Shown in pieces: positions 6,499-13,441 of a stretch of DNA of 14,138 nucleotides. Position 1 is the first letter of the stretch; every line of letters starts with the position of its first letter. The stretch is from an uncultured Veillonella sp. (lineage in GTDB: Bacteria > Bacillota > Negativicutes > Veillonellales > Veillonellaceae): positions 1-14,138 of the forward strand of contig URPT01000031.1 in the NCBI GenBank assembly GCA_900549845.1, written 5' to 3'. The notes under the pieces were generated by a model. The model saw only the letters and a program-made list of their open reading frames with translations, was not told the origin of the DNA and made no database searches. Made by a program: the position numbers and the translations under genes.

Positions 6499-7683
6499 CT
6501 ACTTTTCTTGTAAAAATTCGGCGGCAATAGCAGCCATCATTGTTATACCAGGTTCCAGAATGCTTTCATCAATGGTGAAAGCCTCATTATGCAAGGCCGG
6601 ATTACCTTCAAATCCAGTACCTAACCAAAGGAAAGCACCTTTTATTTTATGAAGATACGCGGAGAAATCTTCTGCAGCCATAGACGGAAATTCAGGATGT
6701 ACCACCGCTTCTTTACCAAGATATTTCTCTACAATAGATGTGGCATAATCGATGGCGTCTGGATTGTTGATAGTAGCACCATGACCACGTTTATAATCTA
6801 AGGTACTCTTTGTTTTTAATAACATATCGAGAGCTTGTAAACTTTCACCAAGACGTCGTTCTATATAATCCCGTTTTGCTGGTTCATAAGTACGACAAGT
6901 ACCTTCTAGATATACATCGCCACAGCCTACATTGTATCTGTCGCCACCCTTGATAACACCGATGGTACATACTAGATTTTCCATTGGATTCGTTTCACGA
7001 GCCACAATAGATTCTACGTTTACGATCCAGTTTGCGGCTGCTACGATGGCATCTACCCCATTATGAGGCTCCGCTCCATGGGTCGATTTCCCTTTAATAT
7101 GGACGAGGAAGTGATCCGATGCAGCCATCAAATTACCTTTTTTTAGACCTACCGTACCAACCGGTAATTGTGGCCATACATGGAGACCATATATCTCATC
7201 TACATCATCAAGAATGCCGCTATCTACAATACCTTGTGCACCTGGGAATAATGCTTCCTCTTCGGAAGGCTGGAATACGAGCTTTACGGTGCCATGCAAT
7301 TGGTCTTTAATAGACTGTAAAATGGCTGCTGCACCAAGCAAAATCGCAATGTGGCTATCATGACCACAAGCATGCATAACGCCGTCATTTTCTGATGCAA
7401 ATGGCAATCCAGTAGTTTCATGTATAGGTAAGGCATCTATATCAGCACGCAATGCAATGACTGGTCCAGGTTGAGTCCCTTCGATTTTACCGATAACGGC
7501 ATAATCAGAAACATCATTTACAAAAGGAATACCTAATTCACCAAGAACCTTTTGAATAAATAAGGATGTATTTTTTTCTTCACCAGATAATTCTGGATGA
7601 CTATGAATATGTCTACGCCATGCTACAACTTGTTCTTTATATTGTGCAGCATATTTCTTGATCAAATCTTGTAATGTATTCAT
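6499..7683 (-). CDS. M20D-family amidohydrolase, first gene of the arginine operon
   Basis: A 394-residue zinc-dependent deacylase of peptidase family M20D. Motifs in order: HPELSGEE at 29-36, ALRADIDALP at 77-86, MHACGHDSHIA at 103-113 (metal ligands Cys106 and His108), FQPSEEE at 137-143, GLHVW with His168, AAEDFSAYL near 336-344 and ALHNE with His365. No signal peptide is seen, so it is cytoplasmic. The frame opens eight codons earlier (7707), but AAGGAGA eight bases before the ATG at 7683 fixes the start. It is the first gene after the arginine promoter and is followed by argF after 31 bases. Classical ArgE belongs to a different M20 branch, so the position suggests that an M20D enzyme does the deacetylation step here. 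Other substrates, such as N-acetyl-diaminopimelate or peptide-derived acyl amino acids, remain possible. Confidence 0.9.
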   Translation of the reverse strand: MNTLQDLIKKYAAQYKEQVVAWRRHIHSHPELSGEEKNTSLFIQKVLGELGIPFVNDVSDYAVIGKIEGTQPGPVIALRADIDALPIHETTGLPFASENDGVMHACGHDSHIAILLGAAAILQSIKDQLHGTVKLVFQPSEEEALFPGAQGIVDSGILDDVDEIYGLHVWPQLPVGTVGLKKGNLMAASDHFLVHIKGKSTHGAEPHNGVDAIVAAANWIVNVESIVARETNPMENLVCTIGVIKGGDRYNVGCGDVYLEGTCRTYEPAKRDYIERRLGESLQALDMLLKTKSTLDYKRGHGATINNPDAIDYATSIVEKYLGKEAVVHPEFPSMAAEDFSAYLHKIKGAFLWLGTGFEGNPALHNEAFTIDESILEPGITMMAAIAAEFLQEK

Positions 7684-7697
7684 TACTCTATCTCCTT

Positions 7698-7735
7698 TAT
7701 ACACCATGTGTATATTTTATACATTATTAGTGTAT
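7698..7735. promoter_or_regulatory. Cluster of overlapping palindromes in the arginine operon leader (operator candidate)
   Basis: Four half-sites of the type TATACA/TGTATA alternate in orientation: TATACAC at 7698-7704, GTGTATA at 7708-7714, TATACA at 7718-7723 and TGTAT at 7731-7735. They form overlapping perfect inverted repeats with three-base centres (7698-7714 and 7709-7723). They lie between the predicted transcription start (near 7748) and the ribosome-binding site, a place where a bound repressor would block transcription. The arrangement of paired palindromes recalls ArgR/AhrC operators, but the half-site differs from the E. coli ARG box and the link to ArgR is inferred from context. 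The innermost palindrome also abuts the AAGGAG site and could act as an RNA hairpin. Confidence 0.5.
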
Positions 7736-7754
7736 TTTTATAACCTATGTACGT

Positions 7755-7783
7755 ATTATAATACTATCAGTCGTTTTATTCAA
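7755..7783 (-). promoter_or_regulatory. Sigma-70-type promoter of the arginine operon
   Basis: On the minus strand a TTGAAT -35 (7778-7783) and a perfect TATAAT -10 (7755-7760) are separated by exactly 17 bases. The -10 lies inside a perfect 12-base palindrome (7753-7764). The predicted start is near 7748, giving a leader of about 65 bases before the first amidohydrolase gene. Confidence 0.75.
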
Positions 7784-7968
7784 GTTTTATACAAATTTTC
7801 TGTATTTTTATTTGTTATACTATGAATTAATTTTTATCATAGTCCTTAGAACTGTAATTTACATGAACTTAATTTAGCATATAAAATATCTAATAAATAT
7901 ATAATTATCATTTATATGTTTACCAATTTAAACTATAAATCAGAGAAAACTATTTGTATAAACACACA
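7784..7968. other. AT-rich intergenic stretch without recognisable features
   Basis: This part of the gap between the metallophosphatase terminator and the arginine promoter is strongly AT-rich. I see no open reading frame with a ribosome-binding site, no RNA gene and no long inverted repeat in it. It may serve as an upstream element for the adjacent promoter. Confidence 0.5.
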
Positions 7969-7998
7969 AAAAGACACCTTCCAAGGAAGGTGTCTTTT
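7969..7998. terminator. Strong intrinsic terminator after the metallophosphatase gene
   Basis: AAAAGACACCTTCC (7969-7982) pairs perfectly with GGAAGGTGTCTTTT (7985-7998), giving a very stable stem with a short loop. A run of T follows on the minus strand. It lies about 30 bases past the metallophosphatase stop codon and isolates that transcript from the arginine operon. Confidence 0.9.
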
Positions 7999-8026
7999 GC
8001 TTATATATTCTTATATTCTTGTGCTT

Positions 8027-9349
8027 CTATTTCTCTATAACCGACTCATCTAGCTGTGTACCGTCTGGTAAGAAAGCTTTTACTATTAATTTATTCGGTG
8101 TAACAGTCATCGTCATATAGTTATTCTTATCTCGATCTGGTGCCACATATACATCTAAAGGATGTTCTTTCCACTTAGGGCGACGAGCATCTCCGGCAAT
8201 ACCAGTCAGAATATATAATGGTCCCGAAGCATCTCGATCAAAGTTACGTACATGCCCTCTATTACGATAAGAATGTAAATGAGCTGACAATACTAAATCT
8301 ACATTAAACTCATCAAAGATAGGCATAAACAATACGCCCTCTTCGTCGAATCCTACATCACGACTTGCGCCAGGGCGGTCAATGGCATATTGGAATGGAT
8401 CCCGATGCATGAGAACTACGGTCCACTTTTTAGTATTAGCTGCTAAATCTTGGCGTAACCACTGAACCTGTACATCGTATAAATCAGGATGATGTGTATC
8501 CTGATTATCTTCATGATTGCTTTCATATAACATTGTATCTAATACAACGTAATGAACATCACCGAAGTCATAGGAATAATAACGACGATTAAAAATTTCA
8601 TTTCCATTAGGCGGTACTGCGAAGTAATTCAAATACGCATAAGGCTCGCGCATTTTCCAATCTAATGTATACATCTCATGGTTGCCTAAGGTCGTTGCTA
8701 ACGGCACATTAGCACTCAACGGTCTAATGGAATTTAACCAAGTGCGCCATTGATAGTCTTGTTCCCCATTATCTACAAGGTCCCCCATACTAATATACAG
8801 GGCTGTCCTTGGATTGCGATGTGCTGAGTCCTTTACAATCTCTTCCCATTGAGAATAATCCCCCGACTGAGAGTCTGGATAGATAAGAACATCATAGACA
8901 CTAGCGCCAGCCGTTTCCAGGGAGTACCAATCACTACGGCGATCACTGCCATACCCAACACGATACTCATACTTTGTTTCAGGTGTTAACCCTGCCAAAG
9001 TGCCCTCATGAATATAGGTAGTACTGCCATCATCGGTAAAAGCTTTATCTGTAGCATTTATGGTTTGTATAGTATCGGTCCCATCTTGGCGATATTCTAT
9101 GATAGCATCAGATTCACTACTATCAGACTGCCACATAATGGTACGGCTTGTGCTATTATCTTGAGCTACAATTTGCCGAATATAACGACTTTCAGAATCG
9201 AGTAGTGGTTTTATTTCTTGACCACTCACCACAGCCGCAGTCCGTGCAATTCGACTGTATATAGTATCCCTATATACATAGCTACCTACAGTAGCAGCAA
9301 CCACGGTAATAATAGCTAGTAAGGATATAATTAATCTTTTTTTGTTCAT
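8027..9349 (-). CDS. Membrane-anchored metallophosphatase, purple acid phosphatase-like
   Basis: A 440-residue protein. Residues 3-25 form a basic start followed by a hydrophobic helix without a clear cleavage site, so an N-terminal membrane anchor with the enzyme facing outward is likely. Residues about 50-148 resemble the fibronectin-like domain of purple acid phosphatases (TIMWQSDSSESDAIIEYR, then LAGLTPETKYEYRVGYGS). The catalytic calcineurin-like domain follows, with IYPDSQ (Asp159), GDLVDNG (Asp190), GNHE (222-225), VLMHRDP (His315) and SAHLHSY (His357, His359). These match the five metal-binding motifs of the metallophosphoesterase superfamily, with DxQ in place of the usual DxH in motif one. 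The substrate cannot be read from the sequence; a phosphomonoester or diester is expected. AAGGA six bases before the ATG at 9349 supports the start. It has its own promoter candidate but may also be reached by transcripts from the carbonic anhydrase genes, since no terminator is seen between. Confidence 0.85.
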   Translation of the reverse strand: MNKKRLIISLLAIITVVAATVGSYVYRDTIYSRIARTAAVVSGQEIKPLLDSESRYIRQIVAQDNSTSRTIMWQSDSSESDAIIEYRQDGTDTIQTINATDKAFTDDGSTTYIHEGTLAGLTPETKYEYRVGYGSDRRSDWYSLETAGASVYDVLIYPDSQSGDYSQWEEIVKDSAHRNPRTALYISMGDLVDNGEQDYQWRTWLNSIRPLSANVPLATTLGNHEMYTLDWKMREPYAYLNYFAVPPNGNEIFNRRYYSYDFGDVHYVVLDTMLYESNHEDNQDTHHPDLYDVQVQWLRQDLAANTKKWTVVLMHRDPFQYAIDRPGASRDVGFDEEGVLFMPIFDEFNVDLVLSAHLHSYRNRGHVRNFDRDASGPLYILTGIAGDARRPKWKEHPLDVYVAPDRDKNNYMTMTVTPNKLIVKAFLPDGTQLDESVIEK

Positions 9350-9398
9350 ATAATTCCTTTATTAACTAAACTGTTTGACTAATATTTAATATGAACAC

Positions 9399-9429
9399 AT
9401 TATAAAACTTACACTTAACTTTAAGTCAA
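9399..9429 (-). promoter_or_regulatory. Promoter candidate for the metallophosphatase gene
   Basis: On the minus strand TTGACT (9424-9429) and a perfect TATAAT (9399-9404) are 19 bases apart, longer than the usual 17. The spacer region contains a palindrome, ACTTAA and TTAAGT around two bases (9413-9426). The long spacer suggests either a need for an activator or a different -35. Confidence 0.45.
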
Positions 9430-9440
9430 ATAAGATTTTG

Positions 9441-9905
9441 CTATACTTCTTTCACATCTACTTTTCTATATCTAGCAGAAACAAAACCCAACATATTTAA
9501 TTGCGGTATATTCCACTCATTAGGCAAATAGATGTTACAAGTGATCTCATCGCCTATAGAATTATTAGCTATAAATTGATAACGCCCTAATTCTTCATTA
9601 CTGCATACTCTTTCAATCTGATTTAAAGTAGTAGCACCCCAAAATCGGCTAAATTCTGACCAAATAATTTCCGTATCAACTTGAGATAATTCAACCTGTA
9701 GTCTATATGTTATGCCAACTTTGCATCGTTTTTTTAAGCCCTTTTCGTCAGTACTACAAACCTTAGTAGAGCCTTTATCAAAAGACCATTCTAGGCCATC
9801 TAACGATTTAATTTGAGTAGAAATAAGATTTTTAAAATTTGAAAAGTCTCCGAGAAAATGTTTACACGCTACCTCGAATGTATCCAATCTATCTACATTG
9901 CTCAA
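9441..9905 (-). CDS. Unrecognised 154-residue protein
   Basis: I do not recognise this protein. It has no signal peptide or membrane helix and looks like a soluble, mixed alpha/beta domain with several aromatic residues and six cysteines (for example around residues 14, 49 and 61). The frame starts with TTG at 9905, with AGAGG nine bases upstream; there is no other usable in-frame ATG in the first three quarters, so a TTG start is needed unless the gene is a fragment. It begins 31 bases after the carbonic anhydrase stop, on the same strand, and no terminator lies between, so it is probably translated from the same mRNA. No function is assigned. Confidence 0.6.
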   Translation of the reverse strand: MSNVDRLDTFEVACKHFLGDFSNFKNLISTQIKSLDGLEWSFDKGSTKVCSTDEKGLKKRCKVGITYRLQVELSQVDTEIIWSEFSRFWGATTLNQIERVCSNEELGRYQFIANNSIGDEITCNIYLPNEWNIPQLNMLGFVSARYRKVDVKEV

Positions 9906-9936
9906 TTTACAATACCTCTATCAAAAGATTTATCTA

Positions 9937-10524
9937 TTATTTTTCGTAATATTGCTTCATTTGTGTATAGCCATTAACGATGACTTCAATTTCACCTGTT
10001 CTAGGATGGAAGATAAGACCGTGAATAGGTACGTCTTTCGGAATCAAAGGATTCATACGCAATTCGTCTACAGTGTCTTCTACATTTTCAGCAGGGTGTG
10101 TAAATCCATCTGCCCAGCGTTCCATTTCTTTACGGACCATATGAATCGCTTCTGGTGCAATACCACGAGCCAACATTTTTTCTGTTAGATCTTTTGCTGT
10201 AGTTTTTGCCATACCACATTCGTGATGACCTATGATAAAGATTTCGTTAACGCCTAGCTCATAAATACAAACAAGTAAACTACGTACTACGCCATCAAAG
10301 GGACCTGTAATACAGTTCCCTGCAGTCTTTACGATTTTCGCTTCACCGCGGCCAATATCCATGGAATCTTCTAAGAAGTTAACAAGACGTGTATCCATGC
10401 ATGTAACGATTGCCATTTCTCGACTAGGCATCTTACTGCATTTAGTATCTGTTTCTACATAACCTGTATTTTGATCTTCTACATATTCTCTATTATGGGC
10501 TAAAATATCATCTAATAAACTCAT
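9937..10524 (-). CDS. Beta-class carbonic anhydrase
   Basis: A 195-residue zinc enzyme interconverting CO2 and bicarbonate. Zinc ligands and catalytic residues are visible: CMDTR at 42-46 (Cys42, with the Asp44-Arg46 pair) and GHHECGM at 99-105 (His100, Cys103), with the conserved KTAGN at 66-70 between them. The size fits the small bacterial beta class. The frame can be extended ten codons to 10554, but GGAGG four bases before the ATG at 10524 gives the start, and the extension would run through a hairpin. Bicarbonate from this enzyme could feed carbamoyl phosphate and fatty-acid or branched-chain metabolism, but the genes around it do not prove a specific partner. It is regulated, if the leader hairpin is functional, by conditional termination just before its ribosome-binding site. 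Confidence 0.9.
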   Translation of the reverse strand: MSLLDDILAHNREYVEDQNTGYVETDTKCSKMPSREMAIVTCMDTRLVNFLEDSMDIGRGEAKIVKTAGNCITGPFDGVVRSLLVCIYELGVNEIFIIGHHECGMAKTTAKDLTEKMLARGIAPEAIHMVRKEMERWADGFTHPAENVEDTVDELRMNPLIPKDVPIHGLIFHPRTGEIEVIVNGYTQMKQYYEK

Positions 10525-10542
10525 AGTACCTCCTATATAAAA

Positions 10543-10567
10543 AGACCTTGGCATACAACCAAGGTCT
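10543..10567. terminator. Terminator-like hairpin abutting the carbonic anhydrase ribosome-binding site
   Basis: AGACCTTGG (10543-10551) pairs perfectly with CCAAGGTCT (10559-10567) across seven bases. On the minus strand five T residues follow, then, nine bases from the stem, the GGAGG of the carbonic anhydrase gene. It lies about 120 bases beyond the ilvN stop and so may end the ilvBN transcript, but it is also inside the leader of the next gene. Confidence 0.7.
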
Positions 10568-10593
10568 CTATATCAATAATGGTCGATATAAAT

Positions 10594-10602
10594 ATTATAT
10601 CA
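10594..10602 (-). promoter_or_regulatory. Extended -10 promoter candidate for carbonic anhydrase
   Basis: Minus-strand TGATATAAT combines a perfect TATAAT with an upstream TG, the extended -10 form. A weak TAGAAT lies 18 bases further upstream in the -35 position. The predicted start near 10587 is upstream of the hairpin, so transcripts from here must pass it to reach the gene. Confidence 0.45.
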
Positions 10603-10686
10603 TATTCAGTTGTATCCATTCTAAATCACTACTAGTCTTAGATCATTATTCTCCAAAAATAGATTTAGAATAATTAGAGTTAAAAC

Positions 10687-11199
10687 TTATCTATCAGGTG
10701 TAGATAGTGCTTCGATAGCTACGCTACCACCGCGTACAACTTCAATACGATTAACAAACATATCTTTAAATAGAGCAATCATATCGTTATTTTTGGATAC
10801 TGTTTTTACACATTGTACGAGAACAGATTTGCGGTTATAATCAACTACCAACAAGTCAAAGGTTTGAGCAATGCGGAAGATTTCTTGTTTATCTGCTTCT
10901 TTGCAACTGTTGACCTTAATAAACAATAGTTCTTTCTTTGTAATCCGCATATCTGTAAAGTCGATAACCTTAATCACCTCTACACTGCGATTAAGCTGTT
11001 TAATGATTTGTTCGTACGTCAAATCATCGCATGTGAGCTCAATGGTCATACGAGACATGGTAGGATCTTCAGTTTCCCCTACTGTCAATGTATCAAGGTT
11101 ATAGTTTTTACCTGCGAAGAGGCCAGAAATTTTAGCCAATACGCCGATTTGGTTTTCTACATACGCTGAAATACAGCGTTTTTCCATATGTAACTCCAT
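10687..11199 (-). CDS. ilvN: Acetohydroxyacid synthase, regulatory small subunit
   Basis: A 170-residue regulatory subunit that binds the catalytic subunit and carries valine feedback inhibition. The N-terminal ACT domain (about 5-78) shows ENQIGVLAKISGLFAGKNYN and VGETEDPTMSRMTIE, the typical ligand-site and dimer regions; the second half (about 85-165) is the C-terminal domain seen in the longer IlvH/IlvN subunits, with DLLVVDYNRKSVLVQ. The start at 11199 has AGGAGGGG just upstream; a second ATG at 11187, also with a nearby GGAG, is possible. It begins eight bases after the ilvB stop, so the two subunits are translated in a coupled way. Confidence 0.93.
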   Translation of the reverse strand: MELHMEKRCISAYVENQIGVLAKISGLFAGKNYNLDTLTVGETEDPTMSRMTIELTCDDLTYEQIIKQLNRSVEVIKVIDFTDMRITKKELLFIKVNSCKEADKQEIFRIAQTFDLLVVDYNRKSVLVQCVKTVSKNNDMIALFKDMFVNRIEVVRGGSVAIEALSTPDR

Positions 11200-11207
11200 A
11201 GCCCCTC

Positions 11208-12935
11208 CTATTTTTTATCCTTTAATAACATATCGCTTAAAGATTTGCCAGCTGGTACCATTGGCAATACATTGAGCTCCGTTGGAATGATGAACTCAAG
11301 TAATGTAGGACCATCTTTGAAAGTATCTGCCAATTGGAACCCTTTTTCGATATCCTCTACCTTAGTAATGCGCATTGCCTTTGCACCATAAGCTTCTGCC
11401 AATTGTACAAAGTTTGGAACGTATTCAAACTCATCATTATCGATCATATCACGCGTTACAATAGAGCTTTCATCCATCAACAAATTAGTACAAGCATATC
11501 GTTTATCGTAGAACAATTGTTGCCATTGCCGTACATTACCAAGGAAGCCATTATTCAAAATGATGAGAGTTACAGGTAAAAGATAATGCATAGCTGTGGC
11601 AAATTCTTGGATATTCATTTGTACACCACCATCACCACAGATAGCAAATACTCGTTTATCAGGGTTGCCAATTTGAGCCCCTAACGCAGCTGGGAACCCA
11701 TAGCCCATCGTACCAAGGCCACCAGATGTCAACATTTGGTGTTGTCCTTTAATTTCGAGGAACTGAGTAGTCCACAATTGATTTTGTCCTACATCAGTAG
11801 CAACAATAGGTCGTGCATAGTGGTTATTAATATAGTCAATAACAATTTGAGGTGTTAAGCCTTCTTCACCAGCTTGTGTAACAGGGCGCTCAGCCTTAAG
11901 TTGTTGTAATTGCGCAGGCCATTCACCAAGATCATGAGGTTCAATATATTCCAATAATTTTTCAATAGCTAATTTAGCATCTGCTACAATTGGAATATCT
12001 ACCTTAATATTTTTAGAAATAGATGCTGCATCCACATCAATATGGATAATCTTACAATTTTGTGCAAAGGTACTTAATTTGCCTGTAATCCGATCGTTAA
12101 AGCGTGTACCAATAGAAATCATTACATCACAATCAGTGAGTGCCACATTCGGTGCATAGCCACCATGAATGCCAATATTGCCGAGATATAAAGGATGTCG
12201 ACTATCGATAGCACCTTTCCCCATCAATGTAGTTACAGCAGGAATGCCTGTTTTTTCTACTAGCTTCATCATAAGATCGTTAGCACCACTAATGCTAACG
12301 CCACCACCTAATAAGAATAGTGGTCGTTTAGCCTTGCTGATAATAGAGCATGCTTTTTTTACTTGTCCTACGTGAACTGTTGTATTTGGTTTATAGCCAC
12401 GAATATTGACTTCTGTTGGATACTCATCAGAGCCCATAGCCTTTTGAATGTTTTTAGGAACATCCACCACTACAGGACCAGGACGACCAGTACGGGCAAT
12501 ATAAAATGCTTCTTTCAAAATACGCCCTAGCTCTTTACGATCACGAACGGTAACAGCATATTTACAGATATTGCGCACAATACCAACCGTATCCACCTCT
12601 TGGAATGCGTCATTGCCCATGAGGCCCAAGTCTACTTGACCTGTAATACAAACAAGGGGAACACTATCAGCGTATGCTGTAGCAATACCTGTCACCAGGT
12701 TTGTAGCACCTGGTCCAGAGGTTACCATGCACACCCCTACTTTACCTGTACTGCGAGCATAACCATCTGCTGCATGAGCCAATGCTTGCTCATGACGTGG
12801 CAAAATTACTTTTACCTTATCTTGTTTATATAATTCATCCATGATATCAATGGTTGCTGCCCCAGGATAGTTGAATAGTATATCTACCTGCTCCTCTTGA
12901 AGGGCCTTCACCACATATGCTGCGCCTGAAATCAT
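11208..12935 (-). CDS. ilvB: Acetohydroxyacid synthase, catalytic large subunit
   Basis: A 575-residue thiamine-diphosphate enzyme that joins two pyruvates, or pyruvate and 2-oxobutyrate, in valine, leucine and isoleucine synthesis. Domain order: the pyrimidine-binding domain with NYPGAA and the catalytic Glu49 in RHEQAL, then SGPGATN; the central FAD domain; and the pyrophosphate-binding domain with GDGGVQMN and the LNNGFLGNVRQWQ stretch. The C-terminus LPMVPAGKSLSDML is typical. Open reading continues upstream to 13130, but that extension is cysteine-rich, unlike the family and overlaps the divergent gene; GGAGG five bases before the ATG at 12935 gives the real start. One oddity: the highly conserved Met of the LGMVRQW motif is Asn467 here, while Trp471 is kept. 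Confidence 0.95.
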   Translation of the reverse strand: MISGAAYVVKALQEEQVDILFNYPGAATIDIMDELYKQDKVKVILPRHEQALAHAADGYARSTGKVGVCMVTSGPGATNLVTGIATAYADSVPLVCITGQVDLGLMGNDAFQEVDTVGIVRNICKYAVTVRDRKELGRILKEAFYIARTGRPGPVVVDVPKNIQKAMGSDEYPTEVNIRGYKPNTTVHVGQVKKACSIISKAKRPLFLLGGGVSISGANDLMMKLVEKTGIPAVTTLMGKGAIDSRHPLYLGNIGIHGGYAPNVALTDCDVMISIGTRFNDRITGKLSTFAQNCKIIHIDVDAASISKNIKVDIPIVADAKLAIEKLLEYIEPHDLGEWPAQLQQLKAERPVTQAGEEGLTPQIVIDYINNHYARPIVATDVGQNQLWTTQFLEIKGQHQMLTSGGLGTMGYGFPAALGAQIGNPDKRVFAICGDGGVQMNIQEFATAMHYLLPVTLIILNNGFLGNVRQWQQLFYDKRYACTNLLMDESSIVTRDMIDNDEFEYVPNFVQLAEAYGAKAMRITKVEDIEKGFQLADTFKDGPTLLEFIIPTELNVLPMVPAGKSLSDMLLKDKK

Positions 12936-13005
12936 AGGTGCCTCCTTAACTATGTAAAACATGCATATCGCATTCTCAATATTCTCATTCGATATATCTA
13001 AAAAA

Positions 13006-13034
13006 TTGAATATCTTATATAGATGTGTTATACT
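13006..13034 (+). promoter_or_regulatory. Sigma-70-type promoter of the glutaredoxin-like gene
   Basis: TTGAAT (13006-13011) and TATACT (13029-13034) are separated by exactly 17 bases on the plus strand. The predicted start is near 13041, giving a leader of almost 90 bases. The -10 overlaps the outer arm of the palindrome at 13030-13068. Confidence 0.7.
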
Positions 13035-13068
13035 CAGTAGTGTACCACATGTTGTGGTACATGAGTAT
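13030..13068. promoter_or_regulatory. Large palindrome over the -10 and start site in the ilvB/glutaredoxin divergent region
   Basis: A perfect inner inverted repeat pairs TGTACCACA (13041-13049) with TGTGGTACA (13053-13061) around three bases. An outer pair, ATACTCA (13030-13036) and TGAGTAT (13062-13068), flanks it, with a four-base bulge on the left only. It is the most ordered element between the two divergent genes. It may be an operator that blocks the plus-strand promoter, or a hairpin at the very 5' end of that mRNA. Confidence 0.6.
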
Positions 13069-13128
13069 GTAATAAATCTCAAAATATAGAAATATATATT
13101 AATTTTGTCTGGAAAGGACTGTAAAACC

Positions 13129-13407
13129 ATGAAAGAAATCTTAGGTTTCCACTTAAACGGTTGCCCTTATTGTGCAAATGCATTCCGTGCTATCGATGAA
13201 CTTGTTGCAGAAAACCCTGCATATGCAGACATTCATATCAACTGGGTTGAAGATCAAGATGCACATGAACTTTTCAAAACTCATCCTTATGAATACTATC
13301 CAAACCTGTGGTTCGACCTCGACAAACAATACGAGGCTCAACCTGGTGAAAGCTATGACCAAACAAAAGCATTAATCAAAGCTGTATTGGACAAAGCAAT
13401 CGCATAA
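13129..13407 (+). CDS. Glutaredoxin-like thioredoxin-fold protein
   Basis: A 92-residue protein with a CPYC redox motif at 12-15 directly after the first beta strand, as in glutaredoxins, and a probable cis-proline at Pro58 in EYYPNLWF. It most likely reduces disulfides or glutathione/low-molecular-weight thiol adducts in the cytoplasm. The second half (residues 59-92) lacks the clear Gly-Gly motif of classical glutaredoxins, so it is a divergent member. AAAGGA about ten bases before the ATG at 13129 supports this start; an in-frame TTG at 13105 is less likely. It is the only plus-strand gene, divergent from ilvB, with its own promoter and palindrome upstream and a bidirectional terminator downstream. 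Confidence 0.85.
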   Translation: MKEILGFHLNGCPYCANAFRAIDELVAENPAYADIHINWVEDQDAHELFKTHPYEYYPNLWFDLDKQYEAQPGESYDQTKALIKAVLDKAIA

Positions 13408-13441
13408 GATTATTACATGAAAACGTGATAAATCCATTAAG

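Noticed and set aside
10525..10554. Ten-codon N-terminal extension of the carbonic anhydrase
   Set aside because: It would be translated out of the leader hairpin and has no ribosome-binding site, while the ATG at 10524 has GGAGG four bases upstream.
12936..13128. T-box or amino-acid leader attenuator for ilvBN
   Set aside because: No T-box consensus, no leader peptide rich in branched-chain codons and no terminator hairpin before ilvB were seen; the minus-strand promoter itself is only weakly suggested (a TTTACA and TAATAT 18 bases apart at 13096-13125).
12936..13130. N-terminal extension of IlvB of about 65 residues
   Set aside because: The extension is unlike the family, runs across the divergent promoter region and into the glutaredoxin-like gene, and the ATG at 12935 has an excellent ribosome-binding site and gives the standard length.
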